A program made the position numbers and the translations under genes. Source: an uncultured Solirubrobacteraceae bacterium (GTDB taxonomy: Bacteria > Actinomycetota > Thermoleophilia > Solirubrobacterales > Solirubrobacteraceae). From it: a stretch of DNA of 13,875 nucleotides. Below, in pieces: positions 1-6,528 of the stretch. The notes beneath the pieces were generated by a model. That model was not told the DNA's origin and did no database searches. It saw only the letters and a list, made by a program, of their open reading frames with translations. The stretch covers positions 1-13,875 of the forward strand of contig CADCVT010000390.1 in assembly GCA_902806215.1 (NCBI GenBank). The letters are read 5' to 3'. Each line of letters starts with the position of its first letter. The first letter of the stretch is position 1.

Positions 1-3000
1 CACCGCAGGTCGTAGATGAGCTGCTTGAGGTCCTCGATCGAGTAGATGTCGTGGTGCGGCGGCGGCGAGATGAGGCCGACGCCGGGCGTCGAGTGCCGGA
101 TGCCGCCGATGTACTTGTCGACCTTGTGGCCGGGCAGCTGGCCGCCCTCGCCGGGCTTCGCGCCCTGGGCCATCTTGATCTGGAGCTGGTCGGCGTTGAC
201 CAGGTAGTTGATCGTCACGCCGAAGCGGCCCGAGGCGACCTGCTTGATCGCCGAGCGGCGGTCGTCGGCGAAGCGCCGCGGGTCCTCCCCGCCCTCGCCG
301 GTGTTCGACTTGCCGCCGAGCGCGTTCATCGCCTTGGCGAGTGTCTCGTGCGCCGGCGTCGAGATCGACCCGAGCGACATCGCGCCGGTGGCGAAGCGCT
401 TGACGATCTCCTTCGCCGGCTCGACCTCCTCGATCGGCACCGGCTGCAGGCCGCGCCTGCGGAACTTCATGAGGCCGCGCAGCGTCGAGCGCTTCGTCGC
501 GTCCTCGTTGACCATCTTCGCGAACTCGTCGTACTTGGCCTGCGAGGTGCCGTTCTCCGACCGCACCGCGTGCTGGAGCAGCGCGACGGTCTCCGGGTTC
601 CACATGTGCCGCTCGCCGTCGCGGCGCCACGCGTAGACGCCGCCGACCGGCAGCAGGTCGTCGCCGTGACGTCGCCCGGACGTCCGAGCTTGCGAGGACG
701 CAAGGGCGAAATCGCCGTATCCCCGCGCGTGCTTCTCCAGCGTCTCCTTGGCCAGCACCTCGATGCCGATGCCGCCGATCCGCGACGCGGTGCCGGAGAA
801 GTGGCGGTCGATGAGCTCGCGCTCGAGGCCGACGGCCTCGAAGATCTGCGCGCCGCAGTAGGACTGCGTCGTCGAGATCCCCATCTTCGAGATCGTCTTG
901 AGCAGGCCCTTGCCGATCGCCTTGACGACGTTCTTCTGCGCGGCGCGCACGTCATCGATGCCGGGCACGCGCTGGTCGGCGACCATCTCGTCGACGGTGT
1001 CGAAGAGCAGATACGGGTTGATCGCGCTCGCGCCGAAGCCGATCAGGGTGGCGAAGTGGTGGACCTCGCGCGGCTCGCCGGACTCGAGGACGAGACCCGC
1101 GCGCAGGCGCGTCCCCGCGCGCACGAGGTGGTTGTGCACCGCCGAGACGGCGAGCAGCGACGGGATCGCGACGCGCTCGGTACCCATGCGGCGGTCCGAC
1201 AGGATCAGGACGTTCACGCCGGCGAACAGCGCGTCCCAGGCCTCGTCGCACACGTTGGCCAGGCGCTTCTGCATGCCCTCGGGGCCCTCGGCGACCGGCC
1301 AGGTGATGTCGATCGTGTGCGCCATGAACACGTCGTGGTGCACGTTGCGCAGCGTCTCGAGCTCGTGGTTGCGCAGGATCGGCTGGTCCATGACCAGCTG
1401 GTGCGCGTGCTCGGGCGACTCGTCGAGCAGGTTGCGCTCGGCGCCGACGCCGGTGCCGAGGCTCATCACGATCTCCTCGCGGATCGGGTCGATCGGCGGG
1501 TTCGTGACCTGGGCGAAGAGCTGCTTGAAGTAGCTGAAGAGCGGCGGCGACTGGTCGGAGAGGACCGGCAGCGACGTGTCGTTGCCCATCGACCCGGTCG
1601 GCTCGGCGCCCGCCGCGGCCATCGGCGCGATGAGGACGCGCTCGTCCTCCTGCGAGTAGCCGAAGGCGAGCTGCCGCCTCCGCGTCGGCTCGACGCCGGT
1701 CAGCGTGACATGGGCCTCGGGGAGGTCGGAGAAGTGGACGGTGTTCTGCTCGTACCACTCGCCGTAGGGCTGCTGCTTGGAGACCTCCTCCTTGACGACC
1801 TCGTCGGGCACGATCTGCCCGCGCTCGAGGTCGACCATGAAGAGCTTGCCCGGCTGCAGGCGCCCGAGGCGCTTGATCTCGGTCGCGGGGATGCCGAGCA
1901 GGCCGGCCTCCGAGCCGAGGATGACGTGGCCGTCCTTGGTCTCGGACCAGCGGCCGGGGCGCAGCCCGTTGCGGTCGAGCGTCGCGCCGATGACGTTGCC
2001 GTCGGTGAAGCAGACGGCGGCCGGGCCGTCCCACGGCTCCATCAGGCACGAGTGGAAGGCGTAGAAGCCCTTGAGGTGGTCCGGGAGGTCGTCGCGGCCC
2101 TGCCACGCCTCCGGGATCATCATCATCACCGAGTGCGGCAGCGACCGGCCGCCGAGCATGAGCAGCTCGAGGACGTTGTCGAACGTCGCCGAGTCCGACC
2201 CGCCGGGCGGGACGATCGGCATGATCTTCCCGAGGTCACGGCCGAACAGCGAGCTGGCCAGCTCGGACTCGCGGGCGCGCATCCAGTTGACGTTGCCCAT
2301 GAGCGTGTTGATCTCGCCGTTGTGGGCGATCACGCGGTACGGGTGGGCGAGCTCCCAGCTCGGGAAGGTGTTCGTGCTGAAGCGCGAGTGCACGAGCGCG
2401 AGCGCGCTCTTGAGCCGCTCGTCCTGGAGGTCGGGGAAGAAGCCGCGCGGCTGCGTGGCCATCAGCATCCCCTTGTAGACCACGGTCTTCGAGCTGAACG
2501 AGGCGGCGTAGAAGTCCGCGCCGGTCGCCAGCTCGACGATGCGGCGGATGACGTAGAGCTTGCGCTCGAAGGCGTCGCGGTCGCCGCCGAGCCCCGGGCC
2601 GGCCTCGACGAAGACCTGCTTCATGTACGGGCGCGTGCGGTTGGCGGTGCTGCCGACGAACGCCTCGTCGACCGGCACGTCGCGCCAGCCGAGGACGTGC
2701 TGGCCCTCGACGCGCACGTTGAGCTCGATGAGCTGCTCGATCTTCTCGCGCCGCGTCGGGTCCTGCGGGAGGAAGCAGACGCCCACGCCGTACTCGCCGA
2801 CGGGAGGGAGCTCGAAGTCGACGACCGAGCGGAAGAACTCGTCGGGCATCTGCACGAGCATCCCGGCGCCGTCGCCGGTCAGCGGGTCGGCACCGGCCGC
2901 GCCGCGGTGCTCGAGGTTCTCGAGCGCACGGAGGCCCATCTCGACGACCTCGTGCGTGGGCTCGTTGTCGAGCCGAGCCACGAAGGCCACGCCGCAGGCG

Positions 3001-3056
3001 TCGTGCTCGTACCGGGGGTCGTAGAGGCCGCTGGCCTGCAGGGAGTTCTCGTGCAT
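1..3056 (-). CDS. gltB: Glutamate synthase large (alpha) subunit, C-terminus cut by window edge
   Basis: Makes two glutamates from glutamine and 2-oxoglutarate, in the cytoplasm with a small GltD subunit (not in the window). About 1018 codons are visible of a protein usually near 1500. ATG at 3056 gives MHENSLQASGLYDPRYEHDA then Cys21-Gly-Val, so Cys21 should become the N-terminal catalytic nucleophile after removal of a 20-residue propeptide, as is known for this family. The class II glutamine amidotransferase domain fills roughly residues 21-430 and includes HSRFSTNTFPSWELAHPYR and AHNGEINTLMGN. The central domain begins near residue 500 (PPIDPIREEIVMSLGTG). The FMN/2-oxoglutarate domain begins near 860 and contains ATGAMSLGSIS, GGKSNTGEGGEDP and GGIRHSTPGVGLISPPPHHD. 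The Fe-S cysteines would lie beyond the edge. No clear Shine-Dalgarno precedes the ATG. Residues 783-799 are an extra segment that matches a palindromic DNA insertion. Identification is very secure. Confidence 0.96.
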   Translation of the reverse strand, partial: MHENSLQASGLYDPRYEHDACGVAFVARLDNEPTHEVVEMGLRALENLEHRGAAGADPLTGDGAGMLVQMPDEFFRSVVDFELPPVGEYGVGVCFLPQDPTRREKIEQLIELNVRVEGQHVLGWRDVPVDEAFVGSTANRTRPYMKQVFVEAGPGLGGDRDAFERKLYVIRRIVELATGADFYAASFSSKTVVYKGMLMATQPRGFFPDLQDERLKSALALVHSRFSTNTFPSWELAHPYRVIAHNGEINTLMGNVNWMRARESELASSLFGRDLGKIMPIVPPGGSDSATFDNVLELLMLGGRSLPHSVMMMIPEAWQGRDDLPDHLKGFYAFHSCLMEPWDGPAAVCFTDGNVIGATLDRNGLRPGRWSETKDGHVILGSEAGLLGIPATEIKRLGRLQPGKLFMVDLERGQIVPDEVVKEEVSKQQPYGEWYEQNTVHFSDLPEAHVTLTGVEPTRRRQLAFGYSQEDERVLIAPMAAAGAEPTGSMGNDTSLPVLSDQSPPLFSYFKQLFAQVTNPPIDPIREEIVMSLGTGVGAERNLLDESPEHAHQLVMDQPILRNHELETLRNVHHDVFMAHTIDITWPVAEGPEGMQKRLANVCDEAWDALFAGVNVLILSDRRMGTERVAIPSLLAVSAVHNHLVRAGTRLRAGLVLESGEPREVHHFATLIGFGASAINPYLLFDTVDEMVADQRVPGIDDVRAAQKNVVKAIGKGLLKTISKMGISTTQSYCGAQIFEAVGLERELIDRHFSGTASRIGGIGIEVLAKETLEKHARGYGDFALASSQARTSGRRHGDDLLPVGGVYAWRRDGERHMWNPETVALLQHAVRSENGTSQAKYDEFAKMVNEDATKRSTLRGLMKFRRRGLQPVPIEEVEPAKEIVKRFATGAMSLGSISTPAHETLAKAMNALGGKSNTGEGGEDPRRFADDRRSAIKQVASGRFGVTINYLVNADQLQIKMAQGAKPGEGGQLPGHKVDKYIGGIRHSTPGVGLISPPPHHDIYSIEDLKQLIYDLR
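661..718. repeat. Small palindromic insertion inside gltB with 7-bp flanking direct repeats
   Basis: TCGCCGT occurs at 661-667 and again at 712-718, bounding 44 bases rich in short inverted repeats: TCGCCC (672-677) with GGGCGA (704-709), the perfect palindrome CGGACGTCCG (677-686), and CTTGCG (689-694) with CGCAAG (699-704) around a 4-base loop. Removing one repeat plus the 44 bases (51 bp, 17 codons) restores the gltB protein to GYGD-DLLPVGG, the reading expected for the family. The extra residues are F783 to D799. This looks like a small non-autonomous palindromic element inserted with a 7-bp target duplication. No second copy was recognised in the window. Confidence 0.65.
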
Positions 3057-3126
3057 GATGAGAGTGCCGTTCGTGGGGTGGTGCAGGCACCGAGGCGGAG
3101 CGGCGATGGTAGAGCATGCACGTGTC

Positions 3127-4056
3127 ATGACGGAAGAGCAGCGGCGCCCCCCAATCGTCCTCGCAGTGGGCGGAACCATCGCTATGCAGGGAGATTCCGC
3201 GCTTGTGGCGCTCGACGCCGCCGCGCTGACCTCTGGCCTTGCGGTCGACGCCCGGACGCTCCTCGGGCTCCCCGGCGTCCAGCTGAGCCTCGACGACGCT
3301 CTGTCGGTCGCGCGCGAGGCCGCGCGCGAGGCCGAGCGGCGCGGGGTGGTCGTCCCGATGGGGACCGACACGCTCGAGGAGCTCGCCGTCCTCACCGACG
3401 TCCTGCACGCGGGCCCACACCCGATCGTCTTCACGGGCGCGATCCGCCCGGCAAGCGCGGCGGGCGCCGACGGGCCCGCGAACCTGACCGACGCGGTTGC
3501 GGTCGCGAGCCAGGCGCCGGCGGCGACCTACGTCGTGTTCGCGGGCGAGATCCACGCGGCCCGAGAAGCGAGGAAGAACGACTCGACGAGCCCGAGAGCG
3601 TTCAGCTCCCCGAGAACCGGGCCGCTCGGATACGTCGCCGAGCACCGGATCTCCCTCCTCACCGAGCAGGTGGTTCGGCCCCAGCACCTCGTGCCGCAGA
3701 GCCTCGCCTACACCGTGCCGATCGTCGAGACGTTCCTGGGCGACGAGGGAACGGTGCTCGACGCCCTGACCGGGACCGAGATCCACGGGCTCGTGCTCGT
3801 CGCCCTGGGCGCAGGCCACGTGTCGCCGAAGGTGCTCGAGCGGATCCCGCGCGACGTCCCGGTCGTGGCCTGCGTCCGCCCCGAGCGAGGCGCGCTCCTG
3901 CACGAGACGTACGGGTTCCACGGCGCGGAGGGCGATCTGCGTGCCGCCGGGGTCATCCCGGCCGCGACCGTGTCGCCGCAGGCCGCGCGCATGCGGCTGC
4001 TCGCCGCGCTCGGCGCGGAAGCCGACCCCTTCGCAGCACTCTCCGATCTGGCGTAG
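3127..4056 (+). CDS. L-asparaginase-family amidohydrolase
   Basis: A 309-residue protein of the asparaginase/glutaminase family, which hydrolyses L-asparagine to aspartate and ammonia. The first active-site motif is VGGTIAM with nucleophile Thr17. The second is GTDTLEE (Thr80, Asp81). Lys150 lies in ARKNDSTSPRAFSSPRTGPLG, matching the conserved Lys region. DGPANL (115-120) and the small C-terminal domain (GLVLVALGAGHVSPKV onward) also fit. There is no signal peptide, so it is probably cytoplasmic. Two deviations stand out: the His that normally precedes GTDT is Met78, and the substrate-loop Ser/Gln region (about 50-60) is poorly conserved. ATG 3127 places GGTIA at the usual distance from the N-terminus. 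ATG 3106, in frame and preceded by GGAG at 3097-3100, would add seven residues and is a fair alternative. It is divergent from gltB, so both may answer to nitrogen supply (inference). Confidence 0.85.
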   Translation: MTEEQRRPPIVLAVGGTIAMQGDSALVALDAAALTSGLAVDARTLLGLPGVQLSLDDALSVAREAAREAERRGVVVPMGTDTLEELAVLTDVLHAGPHPIVFTGAIRPASAAGADGPANLTDAVAVASQAPAATYVVFAGEIHAAREARKNDSTSPRAFSSPRTGPLGYVAEHRISLLTEQVVRPQHLVPQSLAYTVPIVETFLGDEGTVLDALTGTEIHGLVLVALGAGHVSPKVLERIPRDVPVVACVRPERGALLHETYGFHGAEGDLRAAGVIPAATVSPQAARMRLLAALGAEADPFAALSDLA

Positions 4057-4186
4057 CCGGCAGACCGCTCGAACGTCGCGACGCGTATCCTGCGGCGCCC
4101 CGGACGAGCAGGGACGCATGGTCCCCCAACGGCTCGGGCATCCCCAATGGCGCAAGCAGGGTCGACCCCACCATCCCAGGAGGCAC

Positions 4187-4210
4187 GTGCCTCAGATCAG
4201 CAGGACGTGA
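4187..4210 (+). other. Possible seven-codon leader ORF coupled to the anti-sigma gene
   Basis: GTG 4187 opens seven codons (MPQISRT) ending in TGA at 4208-4210, which overlaps the ATG of the anti-sigma gene as TGATG. AGGAGG lies at 4178-4183, but only three bases before the GTG, closer than usual. It may be a translational leader or chance. Confidence 0.3.
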
Positions 4211-4617
4211 TGGCCGCGCCAGATCTCGTCCTCACCCTTCCAGCGCGCGCAGAGAACGTCGCCGTCGTGCGGCATGCCTTCGGCGGGCTCGGCGACGCCC
4301 TGGCGATCGACGACCAGGTGCTCGCCGACGTCAAGCTCGCCGTCACCGAGGCGTGCACGAACGTCGTCGTCCACGCGTATCCGGACGGTGAGGGCCCCAT
4401 GGAGATCGCTGCTGCACTGCGGGATGGCCGGCTCGCCATCGCCGTGCGCGACGAGGGCCGCGGCATGCTGCCGCGCCCCGACAGCCCGGGCCTCGGCCTC
4501 GGCCTGCCGCTCATCGCGACGCTCGCCGAGGCGCTCGAGCTCGGGCGTTCGGACGACGACCGCACGGAGATCCGCATGACCTTCCGGCTCGATCCTCCCG
4601 AGGAGGCGCTCGCGTGA
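4210..4617 (+). CDS. RsbW/SpoIIAB-like anti-sigma factor, serine kinase ATPase
   Basis: A 135-residue single-domain GHKL ATPase of the anti-sigma regulatory type. In partner switching such proteins hold a sigma factor inactive and phosphorylate a STAS antagonist. The ATP site is intact: N box EACTNVVVHAY (Glu47, Asn51, His55), G1 box DEGRG (81-85), and G2 box GLGLGLPLI (94-102). ATG 4210 was chosen because AGGA (4202-4205) precedes it and the domain begins at once. An in-frame ATG at 4147 has no ribosome site and would add a low-complexity tail. A stronger AGGAGG at 4178-4183 sits 26 bases upstream and instead serves a possible seven-codon leader ending TGATG. The gene overlaps the next by 4 bases, and a STAS protein lies two genes downstream. 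Which sigma factor it controls cannot be told from this window. Confidence 0.88.
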   Translation: MAAPDLVLTLPARAENVAVVRHAFGGLGDALAIDDQVLADVKLAVTEACTNVVVHAYPDGEGPMEIAAALRDGRLAIAVRDEGRGMLPRPDSPGLGLGLPLIATLAEALELGRSDDDRTEIRMTFRLDPPEEALA

Positions 4618-5006
4618 GCCCCGCCACGCGCAACGAGGCCACGATCCTCGTCCGGAACACCCCCCTGCTCGGCCCCGTGCTGACCCGCGTGATCGGGATG
4701 CTGGCCGCTCGCGCCCAGTGCCCGATCGATCGCCTCGACGACGCGCTGTTGGTTGCCGACACCGTCGCGGCCCACGGCCCGGACCACACCGTCAACGGCA
4801 CGGTGCGCGTCTCGCTGGCCGCCGAGGAGGGCTCGCTCGAGCTCGTCATCGGCGCCCTGCGGCCTGAGGGAGGCAAGGCGCTGCTTGCCGATGCGGAGCT
4901 TCCCGGGGTCGGGAACGTGCTCGAGCGCGTCGCCGACTCCGTCGAGGTCCGCCAGGACGGCGACGGCGGCGAGGAGCTCCACGTGCGCTTCGGCTTCGCC
5001 ACCTAG
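4614..5006 (+). CDS. Degenerate anti-sigma-ATPase-like protein lacking ATP-binding motifs
   Basis: A 130-residue protein starting at GTG 4614, overlapping the preceding stop as GTGA, with AGGAGG at 4601-4606 seven bases upstream, so it is translationally coupled to the RsbW-like gene. By eye it aligns along its whole length with that neighbour: same size, same strand/helix pattern, and the same VRNTPLLGPVLTRVIG, RLDDALLVADTV and ELHVRFGF positions. Every nucleotide-binding motif is gone. The N-box stretch reads LVADTVAAHGPDH with no Asn, the DEGRG position reads ALRPEGG, and the G2 glycine run reads ELPGVGNVL. It is probably a pseudo-ATPase from an ancient duplication, which could dimerise with the active partner or bind a sigma or STAS protein without phosphorylating it (inference). 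No named family was recognised. Confidence 0.8.
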   Translation: MSPATRNEATILVRNTPLLGPVLTRVIGMLAARAQCPIDRLDDALLVADTVAAHGPDHTVNGTVRVSLAAEEGSLELVIGALRPEGGKALLADAELPGVGNVLERVADSVEVRQDGDGGEELHVRFGFAT

Positions 5007-5031
5007 CTGATCCCGCGCCAAGCCAGCGTCG

Positions 5032-5037
5032 TACGTT
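5032..5037 (+). promoter_or_regulatory. Possible -10 element for leaderless transcription of the VOC gene
   Basis: TACGTT ends six bases before the ATG at 5044, the spacing usual for TANNNT -10 boxes of leaderless actinobacterial genes, and no Shine-Dalgarno precedes that ATG. No -35 was identified. This is only suggestive, because a six-base motif arises by chance. Confidence 0.35.
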
Positions 5038-5043
5038 GCGGCA

Positions 5044-5460
5044 ATGACCGTCTCCGGACTGTGCGAGCTCACTCTCGAGGTGCGCGATCTCCAGGCGCTC
5101 GAAGCCTTCTACACCGACGTGTTCGGCCTGCGCGTGCTCAAGCGCGAGGACGATCGCGTCTGGCTGGCTGCCGGTTCGCACGCCCGGCTCGGCCTCTGGC
5201 TGCCGGGTGAGAAGGAGTTCGGCGACGAGGGCGGCAAGCACGTGCACTACGCGTTCAGCGCGGAGCCGGGCACGCTCGACGCGCTCGTGGACCGTCTGAA
5301 GGACGCCTCGATCCCCGTACGCGGGCCGGTCGAGCACCCCGGTGGAGACCGGTCGATCTACGTCGATGACCCCGAAGGGAACGTCGTCGAGGTGTGGGAC
5401 TTCTTCGAGCGCGGCGAGGGCGCCGAACGAGGGACGGACGCCTTGGCGAAGGAGGACTGA
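5044..5460 (+). CDS. VOC (glyoxalase/bleomycin-resistance) family protein
   Basis: A 138-residue protein with two beta-alpha-beta-beta-beta units: one starting at CELTLEVRDLQALEAFYTDV and ending LGLWLPG, the other starting at KHVHYAFSAEPGTLDALVDR and ending with DPEGNVVEVWDFFE, a signature of the vicinal oxygen chelate fold. Possible metal ligands are Glu8 (where many members have His), one of the histidines in KHVHY, and Glu in VVEVWD. The family includes glyoxalase I, dioxygenases and resistance proteins. The sequence does not say which, and no substrate is assigned. The C-terminal 17 residues are charged and probably disordered. It stands 37 bases after the pseudo-ATPase gene and 14 bases before the STAS start, inside an otherwise regulatory cluster. 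Confidence 0.85.
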   Translation: MTVSGLCELTLEVRDLQALEAFYTDVFGLRVLKREDDRVWLAAGSHARLGLWLPGEKEFGDEGGKHVHYAFSAEPGTLDALVDRLKDASIPVRGPVEHPGGDRSIYVDDPEGNVVEVWDFFERGEGAERGTDALAKED

Positions 5461-5464
5461 TTGA

Positions 5465-5485
5465 ATGCCGCGCAATGCCCGCTGA
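5465..5485 (+). other. Possible six-codon ORF overlapping the STAS start
   Basis: ATG 5465 lies nine bases after AAGGAGG (5449-5455), the ideal distance. It encodes MPRNAR and stops at TGA 5483-5485, eight bases past the STAS start codon (5475-5477), in a different frame. It may tune STAS translation by reinitiation, or it may be accidental. Confidence 0.3.
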
Positions 5486-5837
5486 GTTCGCACTGTCAGA
5501 GGAGACCCTCGGAGACGGCCGTCACGTTGTCGCCGTCCGTGGCGAGATCGATCTCTTCACCGCCCCTGAGCTGAAGAAGATGCTCGCCGACGGGATCGAG
5601 AACGGCGCCACGCGCGTCGTCGTCGACCTCTCCGAGACCACCTTCCTCGACTCCACCGCCCTCGGTGTGCTGATCGGCGCCGTCAAGCGCCTTCGGTCGC
5701 GAGACGGCCAGCTCGTGATCGTCAACACCGACACGAACATCGCCAAGACCTTCGAGATCACCGGTCTCGACCAGATCTTCACGATCCTCGACACGCGCGA
5801 CGCCGCGGTCGAGGCGCTCGACGCAGCACCCTCCTAG
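5475..5837 (+). CDS. STAS-domain anti-anti-sigma factor (SpoIIAA/RsbV-like)
   Basis: A 120-residue STAS protein. Unphosphorylated members of this family bind the anti-sigma kinase and free the sigma factor, and the kinase switches them off by phosphorylating a serine. GEIDLFTAPELKKML (23-37) and VVDLSETTFLDSTALGVL (49-66) are the family hallmarks, and Ser60 in LDSTALG is the expected phospho-acceptor. The natural partner is the RsbW-like protein encoded at 4210. ATG 5475 is the only in-frame start near the domain. The strong AAGGAGG at 5449-5455 is 19 bases away from it and is better placed (nine bases) for an out-of-frame ATG at 5465 that opens a six-codon ORF overlapping the STAS start. The TAG stop (5835-5837) is followed directly, in the same frame, by the peptidase reading frame. 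Confidence 0.9.
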   Translation: MPAEFALSEETLGDGRHVVAVRGEIDLFTAPELKKMLADGIENGATRVVVDLSETTFLDSTALGVLIGAVKRLRSRDGQLVIVNTDTNIAKTFEITGLDQIFTILDTRDAAVEALDAAPS

Positions 5838-6503
5838 CTGGTCGAATGGCGGCAGCTCGGGCTGTGGGGCGCTGCCAGCGTCCTCGCGGTCGTGCTCGCC
5901 GCCGTCTTCTTCTGGCCCGATCCGCCTGATCCGCTCGAAGTCGAGGCGGCCTTCCCGGCGTCGGTGGTCGCTCCGCGCGCGCCGGTCCCGGCCGGCAGCG
6001 AGGACCGTGACCAGCGCAGCCGGAACATCGTCGACGCGGTCGACACGATGTGGCGCCGGATCTTCCGCGACGCCGGCGCGCGCTACGAGCGCCCGAAGGT
6101 CGGGTTCTTCTCGGGCTCGGACGAGAAGATCTGCGGGGCCGAGACCGACCGCGACGACCTCGCCGGTCTCTACTGCCCGTCGGATCGCAAGATCTGGCTG
6201 TCGCGCCGCGCGCAGGCCGAGCTCAACGACCTCGACTGGCAGTACGTCGTCGCCCACGAGGTCGGCCACCACGTCCAGAAGCTGCGCGACACGGTCGGCG
6301 ACCTCGAGCCCTACCGCGTCGCCCACGAGCTGCAGGCCGATTGCTACGCCGGCGTCTGGGCCGCTGCCGTCGGGGCGCCCGAGCCGTCGACGGCGCTCTA
6401 CACGGTCGACGACGGCACCCACGGGACGCCGGGCCAGCAGCAGGACTGGCTGCGGCGCGGGCGCTCCACGCGCCGGCCGGGCGCGTGCGCGTCGCGCGGC
6501 TAG
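5838..6503 (+). CDS. Membrane-anchored neutral zinc metallopeptidase (YpfJ/KPN_02809 type)
   Basis: It shows family motifs in order: MWRRIFRDAGARYERPKV, a Cys pair (ICGAE and LYCPSD), the zinc site HEVGHH (140-145, numbered from the CTG), third ligand Glu164 in ELQADCYAGVWA, and a C-terminal block THGTPGQQQDWLRRG ending in Cys. The start is uncertain. The only canonical start is GTG 5892, but that cuts into the hydrophobic N-terminal segment (LGLWGAASVLAVVLAAVFFW). A full membrane anchor needs initiation at CTG 5838, immediately after the STAS stop, or at CTG 5862, and neither has a Shine-Dalgarno. Read-through of the TAG would give a STAS-membrane-peptidase fusion. About 40 residues usually found between ADCYAG and the THG block appear to be missing. 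The protein probably faces the outside of the membrane. Its cellular substrate is unknown. Confidence 0.82.
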   Translation: MVEWRQLGLWGAASVLAVVLAAVFFWPDPPDPLEVEAAFPASVVAPRAPVPAGSEDRDQRSRNIVDAVDTMWRRIFRDAGARYERPKVGFFSGSDEKICGAETDRDDLAGLYCPSDRKIWLSRRAQAELNDLDWQYVVAHEVGHHVQKLRDTVGDLEPYRVAHELQADCYAGVWAAAVGAPEPSTALYTVDDGTHGTPGQQQDWLRRGRSTRRPGACASRG

Positions 6504-6528
6504 ACCCGCGCGGGAGCATCGCCCGATT

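Noticed and set aside
4086..4091. TATCCT as a -10 element for the anti-sigma operon
   Set aside because: No matching -35 at a sensible distance, and far from the start at 4210, so it was not listed as a feature.
2236..4155. Minus-strand 639-codon open frame across the gltB start and the asparaginase
   Set aside because: It is out of frame with gltB and antisense to a gene with clear asparaginase motifs. The composition is low complexity.
51..4391. Very long (1446-codon) plus-strand open frame spanning gltB and beyond
   Set aside because: It is antisense to gltB and then runs out of frame through the asparaginase and anti-sigma genes. It is dominated by Arg, Ala, Asp and Val, a standard artefact of high GC. 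No domain is recognisable.
6505..6514. CCCGCGCGGG palindrome between the peptidase and MarR stops
   Set aside because: Ten bases of pure GC palindrome are expected by chance at this composition. There is no loop or T-run, so it was not called a terminator.
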